Positions 7,690 to 16,454 of a stretch of 64,000 nucleotides of DNA are shown one piece after another; the first letter of the stretch is position 1; each line of letters begins with the position of its first letter. This DNA comes from JAFGSI01 sp041287425. Lineage in GTDB: Bacteria > Chloroflexota > Anaerolineae > Anaerolineales > Villigracilaceae. Both the position numbers and the translations under genes were made by a program. The stretch lies in assembly GCA_041287425.1 (NCBI GenBank), contig JBEULG010000040.1:1-64000 (forward strand), written 5' to 3'. Under the pieces are notes generated by a model. The model ran no database searches. It saw only the letters and a list, made by a program, of their open reading frames with translations, and had not been told where the DNA came from.

Positions 7690-8088
7690 CTAAAGTTGCG
7701 AGGTGCAGTGCGGGCAGCGGGTGGCCTGGATGGGGATGGTCGAGAAGCAATACGGGCACTCTTTGGTGGTCGGCTCGGCCGGGGCGGGCGCCGGAGCAGG
7801 CTTCTGGGTCAGGCGGTTGATGCCTTTGACCATCAGGAAAATGGCCGCAGCGATGATGAGAAAGTCCACCACGGCCTGGAGAAAGGCACCGTAATTGATG
7901 GAGGCCTCGCCGATTTTCCAGGCCAGGCCGCTGAAGTTGACCCCGCCCATCAGCAGACCGATGAGCGGCATGAGGATGTCATTGACCAGCGAGGCGACAA
8001 TCTTGCCGAACGCCCCACCGATGATGACGCCCACGGCCAGGTCCATGACGTTGCCGCGCAGGATGAAGGCTTTGAATTCTTTCCACAT
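7690..8088 (-). CDS. mscL: Large-conductance mechanosensitive channel with C-terminal zinc ribbon
   Basis: 132 residues. Residues 1-95 are a complete MscL subunit: the amphipathic N-terminus MWKEFKAFILRGNVMDLAVG, TM1 with GVIIGGAFGKIV forming the gate, a periplasmic loop, and TM2 VDFLIIAAAIFLMVKGINRL. The pentameric channel opens on membrane tension to release solutes in osmotic downshock. After a Pro/Ala linker the usual C-terminal helix is replaced by a zinc ribbon, CPYC (111-114) and CPHC (125-128). The ribosome site AAGGAGG lies 6 nt before the ATG, and a near-consensus promoter lies 35-65 nt upstream. The channel call is certain; the role of the ribbon is unknown. Confidence 0.95.
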   Translation of the reverse strand: MWKEFKAFILRGNVMDLAVGVIIGGAFGKIVASLVNDILMPLIGLLMGGVNFSGLAWKIGEASINYGAFLQAVVDFLIIAAAIFLMVKGINRLTQKPAPAPAPAEPTTKECPYCFSTIPIQATRCPHCTSQL

Positions 8089-8121
8089 GGTATCCTCCTT
8101 GCAAGATGAGATGGCGGCTCG

Positions 8122-8150
8122 ATTGTACCGTCAGGGAGGAGGGCTGTCAA
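8122..8150 (-). promoter_or_regulatory. Sigma-70-type promoter of mscL
   Basis: On the minus strand there is a perfect -35 TTGACA (complement of 8145-8150), a 17-nt spacer, and -10 TACAAT (complement of 8122-8127). This leaves a leader of about 25-30 nt before the mscL start at 8088. Confidence 0.8.
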
Positions 8151-8169
8151 CGCGTGGACGGTCTGTTGT

Positions 8170-8175
8170 ATAATC
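8170..8175 (+). promoter_or_regulatory. -10 box of the peptide-transport cluster
   Basis: TATAAT, 35 nt before the chosen ATG at 8211. No good -35 is seen, only TGTCAA at 8145, which is better read as the -35 of mscL on the other strand. The two promoters are arranged divergently within 55 bp. Confidence 0.5.
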
Positions 8176-8210
8176 GGCGCATGGATTCCATTGTTCGGAG
8201 GGAGGGCGGT

Positions 8211-10139
8211 ATGACTCTATCGGCCTGGCGGGCGCGTTTGTCCACTTTGCTATTCATTTTAATTCTGCTGCTCTCCGCCTGTGACGGCGGCGAAGCGCTG
8301 CCCCCCTCGCCGTCCAGCCTCCCGGCGCCACAACCCACTCCGACCGCGGTCGAACCGCGCAGCCTGACCGTCTGCCTGGGGCAGGAGCCGCCGACGCTCT
8401 TCCCGGTGGGCAACCTGTCCGCCTCGGCCCAGGCCGTTCTGGCGGCCGTCTATGACGGGCCAATCGATACGAATGCCTACGCCTACCAGCCGGTCATCCT
8501 GGAGAAACTCCCCAGCCTGGCCGACGGCGACGCCCAGGTGGCGCCGGTCTCCGTCTATGTGGGCGATGAGGTGGTGGACGCCGACGGCGTGCCGGTGACG
8601 CTCGCCCCGGGGGTGCGCGTCCGCCCGGCGGGCTGCCGCAGCGCCGACTGCGCCATCGTCTATGATGGCCAGGGCGAAATCCAGATGGACCAGATGATTG
8701 TCACTTTCCGCCTCTTGGACGGCCTGACCTGGTCAGACGGCGCCCCGCTGAGCGCTTACGATTCGGTCTATGCCTACCTGCTGGCCGCCAACCCCGACCT
8801 GCCCGCCTCCAAGTACCTGACCGACCGCACCCAGGCCTACGAAGCCGCCGACGCATTGACCGTCCAGTGGTGGGGCAAACCGGGCTACCTCGACCCGACC
8901 TATTTCCTGAATTTCTGGCTGCCCCTGCCGCGCCACGTCTGGGAGGTTTTTTCGCCCGATGAATTGCCCGAAATCGACGCCGCGGCGGTCACACCGCTCG
9001 GCTGGGGGCCGTACGTAATCGAGGAGTGGATTCGCGGCGACCGCATCGTCCTCAGCCGCAACGGACGCTACTTCCGGGCCGCGGAGGGCCTGCCGCGCTT
9101 CGATACGCTCACCTTCCGCTTCGTCTCCGACCCCGAGACGGCGGTCAGTATGCTCGTCGCCGGCGAGTGCGACCTGCTCGACCCCAGCACTCACCTGGAA
9201 GGGCAGGTGAGTCTGCTGCAATCGCTCGAAGCCCAGGGACAGGCGCAATTGCTGGTGACACCCACTCCGGTCATGGAGCGCATCGACCTCGGCATCCGTC
9301 CGGCCTCCTACGATGATGGCTACCTGGCCGGCCGCGACCGCCCCGACTACTTCGGCGATGTACGCGTCCGTCAGGCGATTGCCCAATGCATTGACCGTCA
9401 GCGCATCGTGGACGAGGTGCTTTCCGGCCTCTCGGAAGTGCCGGCCTCCTATTTGCCGGCCGGACACCCCCTCTACAATCCCTCGCTCTCGGTTTTGTCC
9501 TACGATGTGGCGGCCGCCGGTCAACTGCTCGATCAGGCCGGCTGGATCGACCACGACAACGACCCGGCTACCCCGCGCCAGGCCTGGGGCGTGGCCAACG
9601 TCCTCAACGGCACGCCGCTCGAGTTGACCTATCTCACCACCCCGGCCGCCCAGCGCGTCCAGACGGCGACCATCGTCGCCGATTCTTTGGCCGCCTGCGG
9701 TGTGCGTCTGCGGGTGGAATATCTCGCCCCGGAAGCCCTCTATGCGCCCGGCCCCAATGGCCCGCTCTTCGGGCGCAACTTCGACCTGGCTCAGTTCGCT
9801 ATGGGCAGCGGCGGGAGTTCGCCTTCTTGCCTGTGGTTCACCGGCCGCCAGGTCCCGGCTGCCGCCAATGACTGGGTGGGGACCAACCTGAGCGGTTACA
9901 GCAATCCGGGCTTCGATGCCGCCTGTCTGGCACTGACCCAATCGCTGCCTGATGACGCCGTGTATCGTCAAGCCTATCAAGATACGCAGGCTCTGTTCGC
10001 CCGCGATTTGCCCGTCATCCCGCTCTACTGGCGGCTGAGAGTGGCGGCTGCCCGCCCGGGCTTGAGCAACTACAGCCTCGACCCGACCGCCGCCAGCGCG
10101 CTGTGGAATATCGAAGCCTTCGACCTGCCCGTTCCATGA
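8211..10139 (+). CDS. Peptide ABC transporter substrate-binding lipoprotein (family 5), regular domain order
   Basis: 642 residues from the ATG at 8211, chosen because GGAGGGAGG lies just before it. An in-frame ATG at 8182 lies too close to the -10 box. The N-terminus is a lipoprotein signal ending LLLSAC, then a Pro/Ser/Thr-rich linker. The SBP_bac_5 order is normal: PPTLFPVGN, then RLLDGLTWSDGAPLSAYD, WGPYVIEEW, LVAGECDLLD, VRQAIAQCIDRQRIV, and a C-terminal FARDLPVIPLYWR. It would catch oligopeptides or similar solutes outside the membrane and deliver them to the permeases encoded downstream. It is the first gene of the transport cluster and is followed by a 226-nt gap with a second promoter. 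Confidence 0.88.
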   Translation: MTLSAWRARLSTLLFILILLLSACDGGEALPPSPSSLPAPQPTPTAVEPRSLTVCLGQEPPTLFPVGNLSASAQAVLAAVYDGPIDTNAYAYQPVILEKLPSLADGDAQVAPVSVYVGDEVVDADGVPVTLAPGVRVRPAGCRSADCAIVYDGQGEIQMDQMIVTFRLLDGLTWSDGAPLSAYDSVYAYLLAANPDLPASKYLTDRTQAYEAADALTVQWWGKPGYLDPTYFLNFWLPLPRHVWEVFSPDELPEIDAAAVTPLGWGPYVIEEWIRGDRIVLSRNGRYFRAAEGLPRFDTLTFRFVSDPETAVSMLVAGECDLLDPSTHLEGQVSLLQSLEAQGQAQLLVTPTPVMERIDLGIRPASYDDGYLAGRDRPDYFGDVRVRQAIAQCIDRQRIVDEVLSGLSEVPASYLPAGHPLYNPSLSVLSYDVAAAGQLLDQAGWIDHDNDPATPRQAWGVANVLNGTPLELTYLTTPAAQRVQTATIVADSLAACGVRLRVEYLAPEALYAPGPNGPLFGRNFDLAQFAMGSGGSSPSCLWFTGRQVPAAANDWVGTNLSGYSNPGFDAACLALTQSLPDDAVYRQAYQDTQALFARDLPVIPLYWRLRVAAARPGLSNYSLDPTAASALWNIEAFDLPVP

Positions 10140-10193
10140 GAAATGGAGGCAAAGAGGGTGACATCTGCCCCCCTTTTTTCTGAACACGTGCAC

Positions 10194-10220
10194 TTGACTT
10201 TTTATCTGTGTTGTGTTAAT
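10194..10220 (+). promoter_or_regulatory. Possible promoter in the gap before the second binding-protein gene
   Basis: TTGACT at 10194-10199 and GTTAAT at 10215-10220, with a short 15-nt spacer. The 226-nt gap (10140-10365) also holds a T-rich tract and, at 10271-10282, AAGGAGGTGATC. That sequence is a perfect match to the anti-Shine-Dalgarno end of 16S rRNA and is not followed by a start at normal distance. No gene was seen in the gap. Confidence 0.35.
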
Positions 10221-10365
10221 CTTTTTGAAGCCCTTTTGGCGGTTTTTTTGCCATTCGGGCAATTTGAGCGAAGGAGGTGATCTCTCGAACACCCGATATG
10301 TCTAGATTCTCAATTCCCACCCATTTCACCCTATCTTTTCACAATTCTCTTGGAGGAGAAAGACA

Positions 10366-12891
10366 ATGTTACGCAAACGCTTGATGTTGGTCTTCGGTTT
10401 GCTGATCGTCGCCAGCATGGTGCTGGCCGCTTGCGGCCCGAAGGAAACCGAAACGGCTGCCCCGACGGAAGCCGCGACGGAGGCCCCGGCGACCGAGGTC
10501 GTGACCGAAGTGCCGCGCACCACCCGCCACGGCGCCTGGGTTGACCAGGTGGTCTTCACCGGCATTGACCAGGCCGAGGCTGCGGTCACGCAACTGCAGG
10601 CTGGCGAGATTGACATCTACGCCTACTCGGTCAACGACCCGGTGTTGTTCGAGACCGTCAAGGCCGATCCGAACCTGTCCTACACCACGGCCTTCGGCTC
10701 CTACAACGAAATCACCTTCAACCCGGTGCTCAACTTCACTGACGGCCGTCTGAACCCCTTCGGCGATCCGCAGATCCGCGAGGCCATGAACTGGCTGGTG
10801 GACCGCGACTACATCGCCCAGGAAATCTACGGCGGCCTGGCGGTGCCGAAGTTCACCTCGCTGAACAGTTCCTTCGCCGACTACGCCCGCTACGTTGACA
10901 CCTGCCGCGCCATCGAGGCCTACTACGCCTACAATCCTGAGCGCGCGCAGCAGGTCATCAGCGAGCGGATGGAAGCCCTCGGCGCCACCCTGGTGGATGG
11001 CAAGTGGAACTACAACGGCGCACCGATCGTCCTCGTCGCCATCATCCGCACCGAGGATGAGCGCATGGAAATCGGCGATTACGTCTCCACGCAACTGGAG
11101 TCCATCGGCTTCACCGTTGACCGCCAGTACAAGACCCGTTCCGAAGCCTCCCCCATCTGGGTGCGCTCCAACCCGGCCGACGGCCTGTGGAACTTCTACA
11201 CCGGCGGCTGGATTACCACCGCCATCAGCCGCGATGACGGCACCAACTTCTCGTTCTTCTACACCCCGCGCGATTACCCCATCCCGCTGCACCAGGCCTA
11301 CACCCCCAGCCCCGAATTCGATGCGGTGGCTCTGCGCCTGCGCAACAATGATTTCGGCAGCATGGAAGAGCGCGGCGAACTGTTCGCCCAGGCGCTCTGG
11401 CTGGCCCAGCAGGATTCGGTCCGCGTCTGGCTGATCGATCAGATTTCCTTCTCGCCCCAGGTCGCCAACCTGGAAGTCACCTATGACCTGGCGGGCGGCG
11501 TGGCCGGCTCGATGCTGTGGCCCTACACCATCCGCTTCACCGGCGAGGAAGGCGGCGTGGTCCGCTGGGCGCAGCCCGGCGTGTTGGTCGATCCGTGGAA
11601 CGCGATTGCCGGCTCCAACTGGATTTACGACATGACCCCCATCCGCGCCACCGGCGATACCGGCACCATGCCCGATCCCTACACCGGCCTTGCCTGGCCG
11701 CACCGCATCGAGCGCGCCGAAGTCGTGGCCCAGACTGGTCTGCCGATTGCCCGCACCCTCGACTGGGTGACCCTGACCTTCGCCGACCAGATCGACGTCC
11801 CGGCGGATGCCTGGGTTGACTGGGATGCGACCAACCAGGTCTTCGTCACGGCTGCCGAGCGCTACCCCGAAGGCACCACCGCCAAGGTGAAGGTCACCGT
11901 TTACTACCCGGCTGACCTGTTCGAGACGGTTACCTGGCATGATGGCAGCCCGCTGAGCATCGGCGACTTCATCATGGCCATGATCATGACCTTCGATCCC
12001 GGCAAGCCCGAGAGCGCCATCTACGATGAGGCCGCGGCCGCCAACCTGGAGGCCTACCTCGAGCACTTCAAGGGTGTCCGCATCGTCTCGACCGACCCGC
12101 TGACCATCGAGACCTACGACGACCTGTATCAACTGGACGCCGAGAACAACGTGGTCACCTGGTGGCCGACCTACGCCTACGGCACGGCCTCCTGGCATGC
12201 GCTGGCCTTGGGTGTTCAGGCCGAAGCGGCCCAGCAACTGGCCTTCTCGGCTGACAAGGCCGATGCCCTGCAGGTCGAGTGGATGTCCTACATCAGCGGC
12301 CCGAGCCTGGAAATCCTGAACAGTTACCTGGAGCAGGATGTGGCTACTCCCTTCATCCCGTACGCCCCGACCCTGGGTCAGTACGTGACGACGGAAGAGG
12401 CGGCTGCCCGCTACGCCAACCTGCAGGCCTGGTACGCGGAGCGCGGTCACTTCTGGGTCGGCACCGGCCCCTTCTATCTGGAAGCGGTCTACCCGGTTGA
12501 GCAATCGCTGACCCTGGCCCGCAACCCGAACTATCCGGACCTGGCTGATGAGTGGGCGCGCTTCGCGGCCCCGAAGATCGCCGTGGTCGACCTGACCGGC
12601 CCGACCTCCGTCGCCGCTGGCACCCAGGCCACCTTCGACGTCTTCGTGACCTACGAGGATGCCCCCTATCCGGCGGCCGAGATCACCGGCGTCAAGTACC
12701 TGGTCTATGATGCCACCGGCAACCTGATTACCACCGGTAACGCCGAACTCGTCGCCGACGGCCAGTATCAGGTCGTCCTCGACACCACCGGCTTCACCGC
12801 CGGGGCGGCCAAGATCGAAGTGGCGGTCACCTCGCTGGTGGTGAGCATCCCGTCCTTCGCCTCCCTCGAGTTCGTCGTGACTGCTCCGTAA
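10366..12891 (+). CDS. Peptide ABC transporter substrate-binding lipoprotein, apparently circularly permuted, with Ig-like tail
   Basis: 841 residues, well above the usual 500-600. The start ATG follows CTTGGAGGAGAAAG. The signal peptide ends MVLAACGPKE (lipobox). The domain order is unusual. Residues about 50-390 match the second half of a family-5 binding protein (AAVTQLQAGEIDIYAYS, QIREAMNWLVDRDYI). Residues about 520-740 then match the first half (VTWHDGSPLSIGDFIMAM, then VGTGPFYLEAV and LARNPNYPDL), which normally comes before. Residues about 741-841 form an Ig-like beta domain (DLTGPTSVAAGTQATFDVFV). The protein lies directly before the permease genes and should be the main receptor of the system. 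Confidence 0.88.
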   Translation: MLRKRLMLVFGLLIVASMVLAACGPKETETAAPTEAATEAPATEVVTEVPRTTRHGAWVDQVVFTGIDQAEAAVTQLQAGEIDIYAYSVNDPVLFETVKADPNLSYTTAFGSYNEITFNPVLNFTDGRLNPFGDPQIREAMNWLVDRDYIAQEIYGGLAVPKFTSLNSSFADYARYVDTCRAIEAYYAYNPERAQQVISERMEALGATLVDGKWNYNGAPIVLVAIIRTEDERMEIGDYVSTQLESIGFTVDRQYKTRSEASPIWVRSNPADGLWNFYTGGWITTAISRDDGTNFSFFYTPRDYPIPLHQAYTPSPEFDAVALRLRNNDFGSMEERGELFAQALWLAQQDSVRVWLIDQISFSPQVANLEVTYDLAGGVAGSMLWPYTIRFTGEEGGVVRWAQPGVLVDPWNAIAGSNWIYDMTPIRATGDTGTMPDPYTGLAWPHRIERAEVVAQTGLPIARTLDWVTLTFADQIDVPADAWVDWDATNQVFVTAAERYPEGTTAKVKVTVYYPADLFETVTWHDGSPLSIGDFIMAMIMTFDPGKPESAIYDEAAAANLEAYLEHFKGVRIVSTDPLTIETYDDLYQLDAENNVVTWWPTYAYGTASWHALALGVQAEAAQQLAFSADKADALQVEWMSYISGPSLEILNSYLEQDVATPFIPYAPTLGQYVTTEEAAARYANLQAWYAERGHFWVGTGPFYLEAVYPVEQSLTLARNPNYPDLADEWARFAAPKIAVVDLTGPTSVAAGTQATFDVFVTYEDAPYPAAEITGVKYLVYDATGNLITTGNAELVADGQYQVVLDTTGFTAGAAKIEVAVTSLVVSIPSFASLEFVVTAP

Positions 12892-12911
12892 GCCGCGACC
12901 CTCGACATTCT

Positions 12912-12943
12912 CTGTTAGGGGCAGGGCAACCTGCCCCTAACAG
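12912..12943 (+). terminator. 14-bp perfect hairpin with GCAA tetraloop after the binding-protein gene
   Basis: Arms 12912-12925 and 12930-12943 (CTGTTAGGGGCAGG type) around a GNRA loop GCAA. No T run follows. In transport operons such hairpins protect the 3' end of the binding-protein message or partly stop transcription, giving more binding protein than permease. That role is inferred. Confidence 0.55.
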
Positions 12944-12978
12944 ATTACCTCCAGAATCAAAATTGGGAAGGTCAAGAA

Positions 12979-14124
12979 ATGAGCGAAGAGAACCAACCCC
13001 AGCCGGTTTCGCTGGAACGCATCCTGGCGCGTAAACGAGCGGTGGATACGTTCAAGCGAGTCGCCCGCTATTCGGCCGTGCGCCTGGTGACGCTGTTTCT
13101 GACGATTGTGGTAGCCATTTTCCTGACGATTGTGATCGCCAACATGGGGGGCTACGTAGATGAAATTCGCCGCGGCGAAATCCGCGAAAATTTCAATCAG
13201 CAAGCCGCCATGAATCCGGCCATCCGCAACCTGTCAATCGAGGAACGGCGGCGTTGGGTGGAAGAGCGCGTGCGCATCGAAGAAGAGCGCCAGGGCTTGA
13301 ACAAACCTTTCATGGTGCGGACGGTGGCTTACATGAGCAATGCCCTCACCTTGAACCTGGGTCGCTCGATGCACCTGACGAGCGACAGCGGTTCGCGGAC
13401 GGTGCGCCTGATTCTGCTCGAACGGTTACCCTCCACCCTCGTGCTTTTTGGCACAGCAAATATCCTGCTGTTCTTCTTCGACTTGTACGTTGCCTTGTAC
13501 CTGTCGAGGCGGTACGGCAGTTTCCTGGACAAACTGTTTATCACCCTTGCCCCATTGAATTCAGCCCCGGGCTGGTTCTTTGGCATTTTCCTGATTCTGA
13601 TTTTCGCGGCGATTTTCAAGATTTTGCCCTTCGGGGGCATGGTGGATACGCCTCCGCCCGCCGAACCGCTGCCTTACGCCCTGAGTATGATGAAACACAT
13701 GATATTGCCGATGCTGGCGCTGGCGCTCAGTTCGGTGTTCCTGGCCGTCTATTCGCAGCGCACCTTCTTCCTGATTTACTCCAGTGAAGATTACGTCGAG
13801 ATGGCCAAGGCCAAAGGCCTGACCTCGCGCGATATCGAACGCCGCTACATTTTGCGTCCCACCCTGCCGACGATCATCACCAACTTTGCCTTGGGCTTGA
13901 TCACCGTCTGGACGGGCGCTCCTATCTTCGAAACCATCTTCCAATGGCCGGGATTGGGACGGCAGTTGTTCCAGGCCATTGGCCTGTACGACATTCCCAT
14001 TATTGTGGGTGAGACTGTGATTTTCTCCTACTTGCTGGCCATCACCGTTTTCCTGCTGGACTTCATCTACGCGCTGGTTGACCCGCGTGTGAAAGTGGGA
14101 GGCCAGGGAGGTGCGCCGTCATGA
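12979..14124 (+). CDS. Peptide ABC transporter permease, DppB/OppB type
   Basis: 381 residues. TM1 lies at about residues 35-58, then a loop of about 90 residues outside the membrane, then five further helices. The ATPase-contacting EAA loop is YVEMAKAKGLTSRDIERRYIL at about residues 271-291, followed by the conserved end GAPIFETIFQWPGLGRQLFQAI and the tail YALVDPRVKVG. It forms the transmembrane channel with the next gene product. The ATGA overlap with the next gene (14121-14124) indicates coupled translation. The ribosome site is GGGAAGGTC before ATG 12979. Confidence 0.92.
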   Translation: MSEENQPQPVSLERILARKRAVDTFKRVARYSAVRLVTLFLTIVVAIFLTIVIANMGGYVDEIRRGEIRENFNQQAAMNPAIRNLSIEERRRWVEERVRIEEERQGLNKPFMVRTVAYMSNALTLNLGRSMHLTSDSGSRTVRLILLERLPSTLVLFGTANILLFFFDLYVALYLSRRYGSFLDKLFITLAPLNSAPGWFFGIFLILIFAAIFKILPFGGMVDTPPPAEPLPYALSMMKHMILPMLALALSSVFLAVYSQRTFFLIYSSEDYVEMAKAKGLTSRDIERRYILRPTLPTIITNFALGLITVWTGAPIFETIFQWPGLGRQLFQAIGLYDIPIIVGETVIFSYLLAITVFLLDFIYALVDPRVKVGGQGGAPS

Positions 14125-15479
14125 ACCAACTGCGCAAGAGTTTTCGCGAATTACTGCGTTATCCCTCGGCGGTTGCCGGGTTGATTATCATCCTGATTCT
14201 GGTTGGCGTCTCGATCTACGCCTTGATTGCGATTCCTTATGACGAGGCGGTTCGCCTTTGGCGCGGCGGCGAGGATGTCTGGTACATGAATCCCCAGAAC
14301 GTCCCGCCGGAGTGGATCAATCTCTTCCGACGCAATGACCTGCCGGGCTCCTTCGTGTTGGATAGCCGCAGCCAGGAAAACGAGGATGGCACGGTGGTGA
14401 AAGAGACCAACGCGGTTTCGGAAGAGATGACGGAAGTCAAAATCACATTCTCGTTCGATTATCCGTATGAGGATTACCCGCAGGAATTGGTCCTCTACAT
14501 GAACGGATATTACACCGAGAAGGAGCCGTATATTGCCATCTCGATCATCACTCCGGATGGACGCGAATTGCGTGTCACCGAGATGTCCATTGATCAAGCC
14601 GATACCTATCGCTTCTCGCAGGACCAGCGCCTGCAGCGGCGTCTGCGCGGCCTGGCGCCGATGGTCGGCATCTTCTCGGTGCCGGATACCGATCCACCTG
14701 TCCCTCTGCAGGGAACGTATCAGGTCGTCCTGACCGGCTTCACCTTCGAGGAAGGCTCTGATTTCGACGCCCAACTGGTCATGCACGGGAAAGTGGCTGG
14801 CTGGGCCGGCACCGACCACCGCCGCCGCGACCTTTCGGTGGCGCTCCTGTGGGGCACGCCGCTGGCCCTGGCTTTCGGCCTGCTGGCCGCCATCGGGACG
14901 ACCGTGACCACGATGGTGATTGCCGCCATCGGCGTCTGGTTTGGGGGCTGGGTGGATGAGTTGATTCAGCGCATCACAGAAGTCAACCTGGTGCTGCCGT
15001 TCCTGCCCATCCTAATTATGATCGGCACGTTCTATTCGAAGAGCATCTGGCTGATGCTCGGTGCGACGATTGCATTGAGCATCTTCGGCGGCGCCATCAA
15101 GACCTACCGGGCCATTTTCTTGCAAATCAAGGAATCTCCCTATATCGAGGCGGCGCGCGCCTACGGGGCGGGCAACTTCCGCATCATCGTTTTCTATCTG
15201 GTGCCGCGCATCGTCCCGCTGCTGATCCCGACCCTGGTGACCCTCATCCCCTCCTACGTGTTCCTGGAGGCCTCGCTGGCAGTGCTGGGGCTGGGCGATC
15301 CGGTCCTGCCCACTTGGGGCAAGGTCATCAACGATGCCCAGGCGAACGGCGCGCTGTATATGGGTCATTATTACTGGGTGCTCGAACCGGCCATTCTTTT
15401 GATGATTACCGGTTTGGCCTTTGCCTTGTTGGGCTTTGCAATGGACCGCATCTTCAATCCGCGCTTGCGAGGTGTGTGA
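14121..15479 (+). CDS. Peptide ABC transporter permease, DppC/OppC type, with large extracytoplasmic insert
   Basis: 452 residues against the usual 280-320. The first helix (about 18-38, VAGLIIILILVGVSIYALIA) is followed by a hydrophilic insert of about 195 residues (about 40-235) that must lie outside the membrane, then the normal BPD_transp_1 domain. The EAA loop is YIEAARAYGAGNFRIIVFYLV, and the end is VLGLGDPVLPTWGKVINDA. It pairs with the upstream permease. The insert may help dock the oversized binding protein encoded two genes upstream; that is an inference from the setting. Confidence 0.9.
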   Translation: MNQLRKSFRELLRYPSAVAGLIIILILVGVSIYALIAIPYDEAVRLWRGGEDVWYMNPQNVPPEWINLFRRNDLPGSFVLDSRSQENEDGTVVKETNAVSEEMTEVKITFSFDYPYEDYPQELVLYMNGYYTEKEPYIAISIITPDGRELRVTEMSIDQADTYRFSQDQRLQRRLRGLAPMVGIFSVPDTDPPVPLQGTYQVVLTGFTFEEGSDFDAQLVMHGKVAGWAGTDHRRRDLSVALLWGTPLALAFGLLAAIGTTVTTMVIAAIGVWFGGWVDELIQRITEVNLVLPFLPILIMIGTFYSKSIWLMLGATIALSIFGGAIKTYRAIFLQIKESPYIEAARAYGAGNFRIIVFYLVPRIVPLLIPTLVTLIPSYVFLEASLAVLGLGDPVLPTWGKVINDAQANGALYMGHYYWVLEPAILLMITGLAFALLGFAMDRIFNPRLRGV

Positions 15480-16441
15480 TGGCTGCCAATCGAGAAAAAC
15501 TTCTGCGGGTCGAAGACTTGGTTTTGCACTTCCGCACGACCGTGGGAGTCGTGCAGGCAGTGGATGGGATCAATTTCGACCTGGATTACAACCGGGCAGT
15601 GGTCGTTTTGGGCGAATCGGGCTGCGGCAAGAGTTCACTGGCCAAGGCCATCCTGCGTCTGCTGCCGCGCAATGTGGGCGCCTACAGCGGCAAAGTTTAT
15701 CTGGGCGGTTCGGATGTCATGGCGCTCTCGGACGAGGAATTTCGTCAGAATGTGCGCTGGGTGGGCATCTCGATGGTGCCGCAGGCGGCGATGAACTCGC
15801 TCAATCCGGTCATTCGCGTCGGCGACCAGGTCGCCGAGCCGGCCATGATTCACATGGGCGTCAAGAAGGAAGAAGCCCTGAAACTGGCTCGCCAAATGTT
15901 CGAGCATGTCGGCGTGCCGGAGGATTTCCTGGTGCGCTATCCCTTCGAATTGTCGGGCGGCATGCGCCAGCGGGCGGCGATTGCCATGGCGCTGGTGACT
16001 GCCCCCAACCTCATCATCCTCGATGAACCGACCAGCGCCCTGGACTTGCTGACCCAGGCGAACATCTTCAATGTACTGAAGCGCATCAAGAAGGAATTGG
16101 GCACCAGTTTCATTCTGATTACGCACGACATTGCCACTTCGAGCGAACTGGCCGACGAGGTAGCCGTCATGTACGCCGGTCAAATCGTCGAGACGGGCGA
16201 GGCCAAGGATTTCTTCCCGGCGCCGTTGCATCCCTATGCCCAAATGCTGATGGCCAGCGTGCCGCGCCTGCGCGCCGACCAAGACCCCGAATTCATCACC
16301 GGTCAGCCGCCGTCGCTGATCAACCTGCCGCCCTCCTGCCGGTTTGCACCGCGCTGTCCGAAGCGGCACGACAAGTGTGAACAGGATCCGCCCATCATCG
16401 AGAAGGACGGGCGAAAGGTCAAGTGCTGGCTGTATGCCTGA
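15479..16441 (+). CDS. Peptide ABC transporter ATPase, OppD/DppD type, first pair
   Basis: 320 residues from the ATG at 15479, which overlaps the permease stop by one base (TGATG). Walker A is GESGCGKSS, the signature is LSGGMRQRAAIAMAL, Walker B is LIILDEPTSALD, and the switch His is in LITHDIATSS. The C-terminal oligopeptide-transporter extension carries the Cys-rich segment PSCRFAPRCPKRHDKC, which is typical of the family and in some members holds a 4Fe-4S cluster. It powers import with the OppF partner encoded next, at a 13-nt gap. Confidence 0.94.
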   Translation: MAANREKLLRVEDLVLHFRTTVGVVQAVDGINFDLDYNRAVVVLGESGCGKSSLAKAILRLLPRNVGAYSGKVYLGGSDVMALSDEEFRQNVRWVGISMVPQAAMNSLNPVIRVGDQVAEPAMIHMGVKKEEALKLARQMFEHVGVPEDFLVRYPFELSGGMRQRAAIAMALVTAPNLIILDEPTSALDLLTQANIFNVLKRIKKELGTSFILITHDIATSSELADEVAVMYAGQIVETGEAKDFFPAPLHPYAQMLMASVPRLRADQDPEFITGQPPSLINLPPSCRFAPRCPKRHDKCEQDPPIIEKDGRKVKCWLYA

Positions 16442-16454
16442 TGAGGAGAAGAAT

